Both the position numbers and the translations under genes were made by a program. DNA of 64,000 bases, from contig NZ_PYAK01000012.1 in NCBI RefSeq assembly GCF_003264365.1, forward strand, positions 62,001 to 126,000, written 5' to 3'. Shown here piece by piece: positions 1 to 7,557 of the stretch; the first letter of the stretch is position 1, and the number at the start of each line of letters is the position of its first letter. The notes below the pieces were generated by a model. That model saw only the letters and a program-made list of their open reading frames with translations, did not search any database and was not told the origin of the DNA. Origin of the DNA: Micromonospora noduli. GTDB taxonomy: Bacteria; Actinomycetota; Actinomycetes; Mycobacteriales; Micromonosporaceae.

Positions 1-418
1 AAAGTCCCTCCAGCTGCACGCCGAGCGCGTCGAGGAGCTGACTCCAGTCGAAGTAGGAGCGCCAGGCGGTGATCCGACCCTTGCGGGCCCGGACCACGTC
101 GGCCACCTCCCAGCTCACCAGCCGGCCGGTGGGCGCGACGGTGCCGTACGGCGAGTGCAGTGTGCCGGTGTGGGTGCCGGTCAGTCGCAGCTCGACCGCG
201 GCGCCACCGCCGGTGCGGACCGCGCCCATCGGGTCGACCCGCAGGTCCGGAAAGGCGCCGGTCCAGGTGCGCAGCAGCGCGGGCAGCTCGATCGGCCGGA
301 CCGTCACGCCCGGCATGGCGTAGAACGCCTCCGGGGCGTAGAGATCCGGCAGCCGGGCCACGTCCCGACGCAGGAGCATGTCGTACTGCTGCTCGACCAG
401 CCGCTCCGCGTCGCGCAT
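1..418 (-). CDS. SnoaL-like/NTF2-fold protein, C-terminus cut by window edge
   Basis: The reverse strand reads MRDAERLVEQQYDMLL from an ATG at 418 and stays open for 139 codons to the window edge, so the C-terminus is missing. The pattern of an N-terminal helix pair, a YAPEAFYAMPG segment, a WTGAFPDLRVDP segment and a late AWRSYFDW segment is that of the SnoaL-like polyketide cyclase/ester cyclase branch of the NTF2-fold superfamily. These are small cytoplasmic alpha+beta barrel proteins of about 130-150 residues, so only a few residues are probably lost. Substrate cannot be inferred; most such actinobacterial genes are not in biosynthetic clusters. No partner gene is visible. Confidence 0.7.
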   Translation of the reverse strand, partial: MRDAERLVEQQYDMLLRRDVARLPDLYAPEAFYAMPGVTVRPIELPALLRTWTGAFPDLRVDPMGAVRTGGGAAVELRLTGTHTGTLHSPYGTVAPTGRLVSWEVADVVRARKGRITAWRSYFDWSQLLDALGVQLEGL

Positions 419-501
419 CGGGACCTCCCCCACGGGCCACGGCATCTCCGCGCCCGCAAGGGATGTCTACCCATCGATCCGGCCCCGCACACCACCCCCG
501 G

Positions 502-897
502 TCACGTCGTGGCGACCGCCTGGCTCTCCGACCAGACCCGCATGATGTCCCGCACGGAGATCACGCCGGCCACCTCCTGGCCGTCCAGCACCACCAGGTG
601 CCGGAATCCGCCCCGGGCCATCGCGGCGGCGGCCTCGGCCACCGTCCACTCCGGCCCCGCGTAGACCACGTCCCAGGTCAGGTGGGCGCCGGTGCGTTCC
701 ACGTCGCAGTCCAGGCCGGCGCCGATGGCCTTCAACACGTCGCGTTCGGTCATGATCCCCACACCCTCGGAATCCGGGTCGATCACGACCGCCGACCCGA
801 CACCGCGGGCCGACATCATCCGGGCCGCCTGGCGGAGCGTGTGCTCCGGACCGACGACGAGGACCTGGCTGGACATCGCATCCCGTACCTGCATCAC
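502..897 (-). CDS. Tandem CBS-domain protein
   Basis: A 131-residue protein made only of a CBS pair (Bateman module). The first repeat begins at VRDAMSSQVLVV and ends near GIMTERDVLKAI (about residues 3-60). The second runs from TWDVVYAGPEWTVAEAA to GVISVRDIMRVW (about 73-123). CBS pairs bind adenine nucleotides and act as stand-alone energy or redox sensors; the target is unknown. The start is GTG at 897 or ATG at 894, both behind an AAAGGGGTG ribosome site. The gene is divergent from the Nudix gene, with a gap of about 110 bp holding both promoters. Confidence 0.85.
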   Translation of the reverse strand: MMQVRDAMSSQVLVVGPEHTLRQAARMMSARGVGSAVVIDPDSEGVGIMTERDVLKAIGAGLDCDVERTGAHLTWDVVYAGPEWTVAEAAAAMARGGFRHLVVLDGQEVAGVISVRDIMRVWSESQAVATT

Positions 898-994
898 ACA
901 TCACCCCTTTGGGACGGTGGCATTCGGTACGGACATGGTGGTCGGTGGATGTTTCCGGGACAAGAGCGGCATCGCACAAGCTGCGGACGCTGGC

Positions 995-1000
995 TACTGT
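995..1000 (+). promoter_or_regulatory. Leaderless -10 (TACTGT) of the Nudix gene
   Basis: TACTGT lies exactly 6 nt before a GTG at 1007. The same -10 to start spacing recurs many times in this window and favours GTG 1007 over the in-frame ATG at 1004. Confidence 0.5.
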
Positions 1001-1006
1001 CGGATG

Positions 1007-1456
1007 GTGTCCACCGAGCCCCTGCGCTGCGCCGGCGCGCTGATCGTCGACCATGACGGCCGCATCTTCTTTCAGCGCCGCTCACCACACCGACGCCTGT
1101 TTCCCAACTGTTGGGACATCGTCGGCGGTCACGTGGAGCCGGGAGAGGACATCGACGAGGCACTGCGTCGGGAGATCACCGAGGAGACCGGCTGGGTCCT
1201 CTCCCACGTCCTGGGCCAGGTGGGCGAGTACAGCTACGTCGGCGACGACGGCCTGGCCCGGACCGAGTACGACTTCCTGGTCCGCGTCGACGGTGACCTC
1301 GACCGCCCGATGCTGGAGGCCGGCAAGCACACCGAGTACCGCTGGCTGGCCGAGCACGAGGTGACAGTGCTCGACGAGCACCGCGACGTCAACGACGGGC
1401 TGATCCGGCGGATCGCGGAGGAGGGCTTCGCCGTCCTGCGGTCGATCGGTCTGTGA
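1007..1456 (+). CDS. Nudix hydrolase
   Basis: A 149-residue protein with a complete Nudix box at about residues 39-61. It begins GGHVEPGED, continues through REITEETGW, and keeps the G, E and REUxEExGU residues that bind catalytic Mg or Mn. The family hydrolyses nucleoside diphosphates linked to another moiety. The upstream CAGALIVDHDGRIFFQRR strand resembles the isopentenyl-diphosphate-isomerase/NUDT branch, but the substrate cannot be assigned. GTG 1007 is preferred because it sits 6 nt behind a TACTGT -10; ATG 1004 is possible. The stop overlaps the GTG of the next gene (GTGA), so the two are probably translationally coupled. Confidence 0.88.
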   Translation: MSTEPLRCAGALIVDHDGRIFFQRRSPHRRLFPNCWDIVGGHVEPGEDIDEALRREITEETGWVLSHVLGQVGEYSYVGDDGLARTEYDFLVRVDGDLDRPMLEAGKHTEYRWLAEHEVTVLDEHRDVNDGLIRRIAEEGFAVLRSIGL

Positions 1457-2220
1457 ACACCGTCGAACTGGCGCCCCACCGGATCGCCGGGCTGCTCGCG
1501 CCGGCCGTGGACCGGACCTTCCGCGCCGGCATCCTGGCCGGCCGGGACGGTGGTGGCGCCGAGTTGTCCCAGCGCTACGGCGGAATCACGGCGACCGGTT
1601 TCCTGGTCGACCTGCGCACCCGGCTGGCCGCACCCGGTGGCACTGTCGACGGGCCCGGTTTCGCGGCGATCACCCGCTACCAGGACCCGGTCGCCTGCCG
1701 GCGGACCGTGGACAAGCAGGTGGCCCACGGGATGATCTACCGCGGCCCGGACGGCGCCCTGTCCGCCACCGAGCGGGGCGCCGCCTTCCTCGCCGAGCTG
1801 TACCAGGTGCACGCCGAGGTCACCGAAGAGTTGTGGGCCGGCCACGAAGACCGGGTGGCCCGGCTGGTGGCCATGCTCGGCCGACTGCTGTCGTACGCCC
1901 TGGTGCTGGCCGACGAGGAGCCGGACCGGGTCGCCTCGGCCTTCGCCGCGCTGGCACCCCCGTACGAGCCGGACGGCACCCCGTCGGGCGTGCTGCTGCT
2001 CAACCGGCTCAGCACACTGCGACACCACAGGGCCGACGCGCACGCCGCCGCCTGGACCGCCGCAGGGCACAGCGCGTCGAGCATCGCCGCCCTGCCGGCC
2101 GGCCCCGAGCGACTCGCCATCGAACTGGAGACCGACCGGCGGGCCGCCGCCCCGTACGCCGCGCTCAGCGCGGAGGAGCGCCTGACCATGCTCGCCGACC
2201 TGGCGGCATTGCCCGGCTGA
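1453..2220 (+). CDS. Hypothetical protein, MarR-like winged-helix architecture
   Basis: A 255-residue soluble protein starting at a GTG inside the stop of the Nudix gene. About residues 75-110 (TRYQDPVACRRTVDKQVAHG, then a short hairpin and LSATERGAAFL) look like a DNA-binding winged helix. The C-terminal part (LSTLRHHRADAHAAAWTAAG, then LPAGPERLAIELETDRR) resembles a conserved actinobacterial family sometimes labelled SCO6745-like. I recognise the pattern but not a characterised function. Coupling to the Nudix gene suggests shared expression. It could be a regulator or a non-DNA-binding relative. Confidence 0.6.
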   Translation: MNTVELAPHRIAGLLAPAVDRTFRAGILAGRDGGGAELSQRYGGITATGFLVDLRTRLAAPGGTVDGPGFAAITRYQDPVACRRTVDKQVAHGMIYRGPDGALSATERGAAFLAELYQVHAEVTEELWAGHEDRVARLVAMLGRLLSYALVLADEEPDRVASAFAALAPPYEPDGTPSGVLLLNRLSTLRHHRADAHAAAWTAAGHSASSIAALPAGPERLAIELETDRRAAAPYAALSAEERLTMLADLAALPG

Positions 2221-2298
2221 CCCGGTTGGCCGGAGCGGCGCACCCGGCCGGCGCTATCCTCCACCGGTGACGGGAGCAGGACTAGGGAGGATGTCGCG

Positions 2299-3030
2299 AT
2301 GATCGGAATGGTGCTCGCGGCCGGAGCGGGACGACGGCTGCGCCCGTACACCGACACCCTGCCCAAGGCGTTGGTGCCGGTGGACGGCGAGACGACGATC
2401 CTGGACATCGCGCTGGGCAACCTCGCCGAGGTCGGGCTCACCGACATCGTGATCGTCGTCGGCTACGCGGCGGACGCGGTCCGCGAGCGGCAGGCCGACC
2501 TGGAGAAGCGGTACGGGGTCACGCTCACCCTGGTGCACAACGACAAGGCCGAGGAGTGGAACAACGCCTACTCGCTCTGGCTCGCCCGGGAGTACTTCGC
2601 GCGCGGGGTGCTGCTGGTCAACGGGGACACCGTGCACCCGGTGAGCATCGAGAAGACCCTGCTGGCCGAGCGCGGCCCGGGGATCCTGCTGGCCGTGGAC
2701 ACCCTCAAGCCGCTGGCCGAGGAGGAGATGAAGACCACCTTCGACGCCGCCGGCCAGCTCACCCGGATCACCAAGATCATGGACCCGGGCGAGGCGTACG
2801 GGGAGTACATCGGCGCGACGCTGATCGAGCCGCAGGTCGCCGAGGCCCTCGCCGACGCGCTGGAGGCGACCTGGCGACGGGACCCGAACCTCTACTACGA
2901 GGACGGCTACCAGGAGTTCTCCGACCGGGGCGGGGAGGTGCGGGCGGCGCCGATCGGTGACGTCCCGTGGGTCGAGGTCGACAACCACGCCGACCTGGCC
3001 CGCGCGCGGGAGATCGCGTGCCGCTACTAG
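2299..3030 (+). CDS. Nucleotidyltransferase (phosphocholine/polyol-phosphate cytidylyltransferase-like)
   Basis: A 243-residue Rossmann-type NTP transferase. The signature LAAGAGRRLRPYT is at residues 6-18, LPKALVPV follows, a nucleotide/metal-binding VNGDT lies near residue 112, and a WVEVDNHADLARA C-terminal segment is typical of cytidylyltransferases acting on small phosphorylated alcohols (LicC/phosphocholine and inositol-phosphate cytidylyltransferase relatives). The expected reaction is CTP plus alcohol phosphate giving CDP-alcohol. ATG 2299 follows GGGAGG with 8-nt spacing, and a TATCCT -10 lies at 2255-2260. The next gene starts inside its 3' end (13-bp overlap), beginning a three-gene cassette with a G1P-dehydrogenase-like enzyme and a CDP-alcohol transferase. 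Confidence 0.85.
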   Translation: MIGMVLAAGAGRRLRPYTDTLPKALVPVDGETTILDIALGNLAEVGLTDIVIVVGYAADAVRERQADLEKRYGVTLTLVHNDKAEEWNNAYSLWLAREYFARGVLLVNGDTVHPVSIEKTLLAERGPGILLAVDTLKPLAEEEMKTTFDAAGQLTRITKIMDPGEAYGEYIGATLIEPQVAEALADALEATWRRDPNLYYEDGYQEFSDRGGEVRAAPIGDVPWVEVDNHADLARAREIACRY

Positions 3031-4085
3031 CCCGGAGCGTCCTCACCCCGCTGCACATCGACGTGCGACGGGGGGCGGTCGCCGACCTGGGCGCGATCCT
3101 GGCCGACGGGCGGATCTCCTCCGGGGGCGACGTCGCGGTGGTGGTCGGCCCGGGTCAGGGTGCCCAGATCGCGGAGCTGATCCGACCGTCACTGCGCTCG
3201 GCGGACGTGTTCACCGTCTCCGGCGGGACGCTGGACGCCGCCGACGACCTGGGCGGCAAACTCCGCGCCCGGTCGTACGACGCGGTGGTCGGCATCGGTG
3301 GCGGCAAGACCATAGACGTGGCCAAGTACGCGGCGACCCGCCGAGGGCTGCCGATGGTGTCGGTGGCGACCAGCCTCGCCAACGACGGGATCGCCTCCCC
3401 GGTGGCCAGCCTGATCACCGACGGGATCAAGGGCTCCTACGGCGTCCACATCCCGATCGGGGTGATCGTCGACCTGGACTTCGTGGAGAGCGGCCCGGAC
3501 CGGCACAACCGGGCCGGCATCGGCGACGTGATCAGCAACATCAGCGCACTGGCCGACTGGGAGCTGTCCCGACAGGTACGCGGCGAGCCTGTCGACGGGC
3601 TGGCCGCCTCGCTCTCGCGGGCGGGCGCCGAAGCGGTGCTCAACCACCCTGGCGACATGAGCGACGACGCCTTCGTGATCGTCCTCGCCGAGGCGTTGAT
3701 CTCCAGCGGCCTCGCGATGGCTGTCGACGGCACCAGCCGTCCGTGCAGCGGCGGCTGCCACGAGATCATGCACGCGGTCGACTCGCTCTTTCCGGGGACC
3801 GCCTCGCACGGCGAGCTGGCCGGGCTGGGTGCGCTGTTCTGCACCTGGCTGCGCGGCGACCTCCGCCGCTTCGGGGAGATGTCGGCCTGCCTGGCCCGGC
3901 ACGGTCTGCCCCGGCTCCCCGCCGAGGTGGCGCTCACCGACGACCAGTTCATCGAGGCGGTGCAGTTCGCGCCGCGTACCCGGCCGGACCGGTACACCAT
4001 CCTCGAACACCTGACACTGTCGCCTACCGAGACCCGGGAGCGGCTGGCAGACTACGCCGGTGCAATCCGCGACCAGCTTGGCTGA
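3018..4085 (+). CDS. Iron-containing alcohol dehydrogenase, glycerol-1-phosphate dehydrogenase-like
   Basis: A 355-residue member of the Fe-ADH/dehydroquinate synthase fold, closest in motifs to AraM/EgsA glycerol-1-phosphate dehydrogenases. A GGGKTIDVAKY NAD-binding loop is at about residue 93 and the diagnostic SLANDGIASPVAS at about 118-130. Metal ligands are expected in the CSGGCHEIMHAVDS and SHGELAGLG segments (about 245 and 261). The family reduces dihydroxyacetone phosphate, or a related ketose phosphate, to a polyol phosphate. The GTG at 3018 overlaps the previous gene by 13 bp and the next gene overlaps its 3' end by 26 bp, so the three are one operon. Bacterial homologues normally feed a PcrB-type prenyltransferase, which is not seen here. 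Confidence 0.82.
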   Translation: MPLLARSVLTPLHIDVRRGAVADLGAILADGRISSGGDVAVVVGPGQGAQIAELIRPSLRSADVFTVSGGTLDAADDLGGKLRARSYDAVVGIGGGKTIDVAKYAATRRGLPMVSVATSLANDGIASPVASLITDGIKGSYGVHIPIGVIVDLDFVESGPDRHNRAGIGDVISNISALADWELSRQVRGEPVDGLAASLSRAGAEAVLNHPGDMSDDAFVIVLAEALISSGLAMAVDGTSRPCSGGCHEIMHAVDSLFPGTASHGELAGLGALFCTWLRGDLRRFGEMSACLARHGLPRLPAEVALTDDQFIEAVQFAPRTRPDRYTILEHLTLSPTETRERLADYAGAIRDQLG

Positions 4086-4782
4086 CCCCCGTCCCACCGT
4101 CGCCGACTTCCACCGGGTGAACCGGGGCGGCGGCCTGTTCAGCGAGTCGATCAGCCAGTGGCTGGGGGCGGTGTTCGCGCTCGTCGCCCAGCGGCTCGGG
4201 CTGCGACCGACCGCGTTGACCATCACCAACCTGGTGCTCGGCCTGGCCACCTCGGTCACCGTGGTGGCGCTCGCCGGCCCGGTCGCCGCCGGGGACGTAC
4301 CGGCCTGGGTGGTCGGTCTGCTCGCCCTGGTCGGCTGGCAGGTGGCGTACTCCCTGGACTGCGCGGACGGGCAACTGGCCCGGGTGACCGGCCAGGGCAG
4401 CGCGGCCGGCGCGCGTGTCGACGTGCTCTGCGACGTGGCCGCGCAGATCGCCCTGGTGGCAGCCCTGGCCGCCACCGCCGTGGCGCAGGAGCCGGGCACG
4501 CCGACCTGGCTCGTGGCGACCTTCGCGGGCACCTGGATGGTCAACCTGGTGGCGTCGGTGATGCAGGCCGGCCCGAACGCGGCCAGCATGGTCACCTCGA
4601 CCTCGCTGCCGGTGCGCCTGGTGAAACTGGTCCGCGACTACGGCGCTGTGGTCTTCGTGGCCGCCGTGGTGCTCGCCGTGGCCCCCGCGCTGGTCCTCTG
4701 GGTGATGGTCGCCTTCACGATCGTCAACGGCGGCTTCCTGCTGGCGAGCATCGCCTTCTCGGCCCGCGCCTCCCTGCGCTGA
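4060..4782 (+). CDS. CDP-alcohol phosphatidyltransferase family membrane protein
   Basis: A 240-residue integral membrane enzyme. The CDP-alcohol motif D-x2-D-G-x2-A-R-x8-G-x3-D-x3-D is intact at about residues 105-127 (begins DCADGQLAR, ends GARVDVLCD), with all four metal-binding Asp residues. Hydrophobic segments flank it at about 32-50, 65-100, 129-165 and 187-225. The family transfers a phospho-alcohol from a CDP-linked donor to an acceptor alcohol, usually in the membrane. GTG 4060 lies inside the preceding gene. Its place after a dehydrogenase and a cytidylyltransferase suggests it uses the CDP-polyol they make rather than, or as well as, CDP-diacylglycerol. Confidence 0.85.
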   Translation: MQSATSLADPRPTVADFHRVNRGGGLFSESISQWLGAVFALVAQRLGLRPTALTITNLVLGLATSVTVVALAGPVAAGDVPAWVVGLLALVGWQVAYSLDCADGQLARVTGQGSAAGARVDVLCDVAAQIALVAALAATAVAQEPGTPTWLVATFAGTWMVNLVASVMQAGPNAASMVTSTSLPVRLVKLVRDYGAVVFVAAVVLAVAPALVLWVMVAFTIVNGGFLLASIAFSARASLR

Positions 4783-4837
4783 CCCACCCAGCCCAGCCCT
4801 TCACCCACGCGCCCGCCCGTCTGCGCACTGCCCGCCA

Positions 4838-4919
4838 GCAAGATCCACCCAACTTCCCCGAAGTTGCTGCCTCCGACCGGCGAGAGACCCCAACATCCCT
4901 GATGTTGCGGAGATCTTGC
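4838..4919. repeat. Compound palindromic element with two CAACnTC hairpins
   Basis: Outer arms GCAAGATC (4838-4845) and GATCTTGC (4912-4919) enclose two near-copies of a 17-nt perfect hairpin: CAACTTCCCCGAAGTTG at 4850-4866 and CAACATCCCTGATGTTG at 4891-4907. Flanking CTGCCCGC/GGGCAG extends the outer stem across a 4-nt bulge. It lies between the convergent CDP-alcohol transferase and glycosyltransferase genes and could act as a two-way terminator, but the layered structure is more elaborate than a simple terminator. Confidence 0.7.
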
Positions 4920-4987
4920 GGGCAGATCCGCCTGCCCGTCCGCAGCACCGCGCGGAGGGGCGGCGGCTTGGCGGCGTCCGCCGCCAA

Positions 4988-5059
4988 GATCGCGCTCGAT
5001 CCAGGATGTAGTGGCCTCGGAGCAGCCGGATGGGACTACTTCCTGGATCGAGCGCGATC
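4988..5059. repeat. Long inverted repeat, 19-bp perfect arms
   Basis: GATCGCGCTCGATCCAGGA at 4988-5006 is repeated perfectly inverted at 5041-5059. After one mismatch the stem continues with GTAGT (5008-5012) and ACTAC (5035-5039), leaving a 22-nt loop. With the element at 4838-4919 it fills the 310-bp gap between convergent genes; no ORF with coding character is seen there. A terminator or dispersed palindromic repeat is likely. Confidence 0.75.
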
Positions 5060-5092
5060 ATGCCGGGCAGGCCAACGCGGGCGGGACCGGGT

Positions 5093-6364
5093 TCAGACGT
5101 GGTTGGGGGTCCGGGCCAGGCCTGCGTAGATGTCGATGAGCTGCTTGGTCACCACGTCGGGGTGGAAGATGCGCTCGTAGCGGGCGCGGGCGGCCACTGT
5201 CAGCCCGGGCGCTCCGGCGCGGGCGACCGGCAGGGCGGCCGCGAGCGCGGTCGGCTCCGGAGCGACCACCCAACCCGCCTCGCCCAGACCGATCCCCGCC
5301 GGCATGGCTGGCCCGCCGCCGCCCCCGGCGACCGCGGAGGCGATCTCGGCGGGCCCGGTGCCGGCGGGTTCGTGCGGGGCGTCGGCACCGAGCAGGTACG
5401 GAATGCCACCCAATGCCGTACCGAGCACCGGACGGCCGCTCGACAACGCCTCGATGATCACGGTGGGCAGCACGTCGTGCCACATCGCGGCGACGATCAC
5501 CACAGCGCTCGCCTCGACGGCGGCCCGCACGCCGGCCCGGTCGAGCTGACCGAGGTAGACCACGTCGGGTCGCTCGGCGGCGGCTGCCTCCACGAGTGGA
5601 CGCAGCTCACCGTCACCGGCGATCCGCAGCGTGCCCAGCGCACCCACCGGGTGCCGGCGCCAGGCGTCCAGCAGCAGGTCGACGCCCTTCTCCGGGGAGA
5701 GCCGGGCCATGTAGAGGAACCCGTCACCCAGCGGCACCGGCCGACCCGGGTCGGGTACGGAGTTCGGCTTCACCACGATGCGTTCGTCCGGAATGCCGTA
5801 CTCGCGGAGGTGATCGGCGATCGCCGAGGTGAGCGCGACGTACCGATCCACCGAGCGCCAGGTGCCCCGGTGCACGGCCAGGGTGGTCGCCATCAGCGCG
5901 CTCTGCACCGCCGAGTCGCGGTAGCAGCGGTGCTTGATCGCCGGCACCCCCAACGCCCGGCCCTTGCAGTCCTGACAGATCACGCCGTCGCGGAAGTAGA
6001 TCCCCGACGAGCAGACCTGCCGGTAGTTGTGCACCGTCTGCACCACCGGCACACCGTGCCGGTGCGCGGTCCGCACCACCCAGGGCGAGATCAGGGGGTA
6101 CGGGTTGTGCAGGTGCAGAACGTCCGGTCGGTGCTCGGTGAGCAGCCGGCTCAGGTCGTGCTGGGCGCGCGGCGCCCAGATCGGCGAGATCGGCAGCAGC
6201 GCCTTCGCCGCCTTCGACATCGACGGGATCTCGTCCGAACTGCGAATGAAGGGCAGCACCTCGACGCCAGCGGCGGTGAGCTGAGCGATCTCCGAGTCGA
6301 CGATCGTGTTCTCACCGGAAGGCTGGGCTTCCCGGTACCGGTTGTGTGCCACCACGATTCTCAC
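5093..6364 (-). CDS. GT4-family glycosyltransferase
   Basis: A 423-residue GT-B fold glycosyltransferase. The N-terminal acceptor domain begins with IVVAHNRYREAQPSGEN and contains a DVLHLHNPYPLISP strand (about 80-93). A Cys-containing insert (VCSSGIYF, ICQDCKGRALG) at about 115-140 is common in GT4 enzymes of this subgroup. The donor domain has FLYMARLSPEKGVDLLLDAW (about 215-235) and a DVLPTVIIEALSSGRPVLGT segment (about 290-310), the equivalent of the EX7E nucleotide-sugar site. It starts at GTG 6364 and is divergent from the Fpg/Nei gene. Its position between a CDP-alcohol cassette and a sugar-phosphate transferase suggests cell-surface glycan or glycolipid synthesis. Confidence 0.85.
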   Translation of the reverse strand: MRIVVAHNRYREAQPSGENTIVDSEIAQLTAAGVEVLPFIRSSDEIPSMSKAAKALLPISPIWAPRAQHDLSRLLTEHRPDVLHLHNPYPLISPWVVRTAHRHGVPVVQTVHNYRQVCSSGIYFRDGVICQDCKGRALGVPAIKHRCYRDSAVQSALMATTLAVHRGTWRSVDRYVALTSAIADHLREYGIPDERIVVKPNSVPDPGRPVPLGDGFLYMARLSPEKGVDLLLDAWRRHPVGALGTLRIAGDGELRPLVEAAAAERPDVVYLGQLDRAGVRAAVEASAVVIVAAMWHDVLPTVIIEALSSGRPVLGTALGGIPYLLGADAPHEPAGTGPAEIASAVAGGGGGPAMPAGIGLGEAGWVVAPEPTALAAALPVARAGAPGLTVAARARYERIFHPDVVTKQLIDIYAGLARTPNHV

Positions 6365-6432
6365 GGAGCTTGCCTTTCGTTCGCGATTGCGGGACTCGCA
6401 AGCTCATTCCTCACGCTCACGGGAAAGAAGGC

Positions 6433-6438
6433 TACCGT
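6433..6438 (+). promoter_or_regulatory. Leaderless -10 (TACCGT) of the Fpg/Nei gene
   Basis: TACCGT is followed by 6 nt and then GTG 6445, the codon that gives the obligatory MPELPE N-terminus. The match between promoter and enzymology makes this a well-supported leaderless start. Confidence 0.6.
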
Positions 6439-6444
6439 TGTGTC

Positions 6445-7305
6445 GTGCCCGAACTACCGGAGGTTGAGGCGCTCGCGGGTTACCTGCGTCAGCGCGCGGT
6501 GGGGCGGCGCGTCGATCGGCTGGAGATCGCCGCGATCAGCGCCCTGAAGACGTACGAGCCGGCGCCGACCGAGGTCGCCGGCCGGGCGGTGGTCGACGCC
6601 AGCCGGCACGGCAAGTTCCTCGACGTCCTCTTCGAGGGCGGCCTGCACCTGGTGGTGCATCTGGCGCGAGCGGGCTGGCTGCACTACCGGGAGGCGTTCC
6701 CCGCCACCACCCCGCTACGTCCGGGCAAGGGCCCGATCGCGGTGCGGGTACGCCTGGACGACGGTTCCGGCTTCGACCTCACCGAGGCCGGCACCCAGAA
6801 GAAGCTGGCCGCCTATCTGGTCACCGACCTCGCGGCGGTCCCCGGGGTGGCCAAGCTGGGCCCGGACGCGCTCGCCGCGGATCTGCCCACCTTCGCCGAG
6901 CGGCTGCGGAGCAGGCGGGGGCAGGTCAAGGGGGTGCTGACCGACCAGTCGGTGCTGTCCGGGGTGGGCAACGCGTACTCCGACGAGATCCTGCACGCCG
7001 CGAAGCTGTCCCCGTTCGCGATCACCGATCGGCTCACCGACGCCCAGATCGCCACCCTGCACGCCGCCACCCGACAGGTCCTCGGCGACGCGGTCGAGCG
7101 GTCCCTCGGCCAGCGGGCCGCGGAACTGAAGGGTGAGAAGCGCTCCGGGCTGAAGGTGCACGCGCGCACCGGGCTGCCCTGCCCGGTCTGCGGTGACACC
7201 GTGCGCGAGGTGTCGTTCGCCGACTCAAGCCTCCAGTACTGCCCCACCTGCCAGACCGGCGGCAAGCCGCTCGCTGACCGTCGGTTGTCTCGCCTCGTAC
7301 GGTGA
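6445..7305 (+). CDS. Fpg/Nei family DNA glycosylase
   Basis: A 286-residue base-excision-repair glycosylase/AP lyase. Start at GTG 6445 gives MPELPEVEAL, which places the catalytic Pro2 and Glu3 correctly. The conserved Lys of the beta-hairpin is in SRHGKFLDV (about residue 57), the helix-two-turn-helix is GVLTDQSVLSGVGNAYSDEIL (about 170-190), and a C-terminal zinc finger is formed by CPVCG and CPTCQ (about 248-270). The LSPFAITDRLTDAQ and ELKGEKRSGLKVHART segments fit the actinobacterial Fpg/Nei subgroup that is less like classical MutM. It probably excises oxidised bases. Monocistronic, promoter directly upstream. Confidence 0.92.
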   Translation: MPELPEVEALAGYLRQRAVGRRVDRLEIAAISALKTYEPAPTEVAGRAVVDASRHGKFLDVLFEGGLHLVVHLARAGWLHYREAFPATTPLRPGKGPIAVRVRLDDGSGFDLTEAGTQKKLAAYLVTDLAAVPGVAKLGPDALAADLPTFAERLRSRRGQVKGVLTDQSVLSGVGNAYSDEILHAAKLSPFAITDRLTDAQIATLHAATRQVLGDAVERSLGQRAAELKGEKRSGLKVHARTGLPCPVCGDTVREVSFADSSLQYCPTCQTGGKPLADRRLSRLVR

Positions 7306-7393
7306 GTAATTGCACTTCGGAGCTACGGCGGGGAATCGCCCTCCCTGAGCGGAAGCTCCGGTCCGCCCTTCTCGCCACGCGCGCATCCATCGG

Positions 7394-7557
7394 TATAGTG
7401 GCCCGGTCCCCGGCTTCTGAAATGGTGCGGAGCCGGCCAGATCCCGCCAGCACCGTCGGTCGCCAATCTCCTTTGGGGCGACGATCGGTCGGAGGCCGCG
7501 TGGGAGACTGGGACGGTGGGCGACCCGGGCCTTCACGCCGAGTGAGCGGCCCGTGTC
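7394..7557 (+). promoter_or_regulatory. Promoter and structured leader of the sugar transferase gene
   Basis: A TATAGT -10-like hexamer at 7394-7399 is followed by about 150 nt before the next start codon. The leader can fold CCGGCT (7410-7415) with AGCCGG (7431-7436), and GTCGCCAA with TTGGGGCGAC around 7457-7482. No known riboswitch class was recognised. The remaining 90 bp of the 252-bp gap show nothing else. Confidence 0.3.

Noticed and set aside
3189..4595. Antisense frame of 468 codons opposite the CDP-polyol cassette
   Set aside because: It covers two genes with intact catalytic motifs and has no recognisable family or ribosome site.
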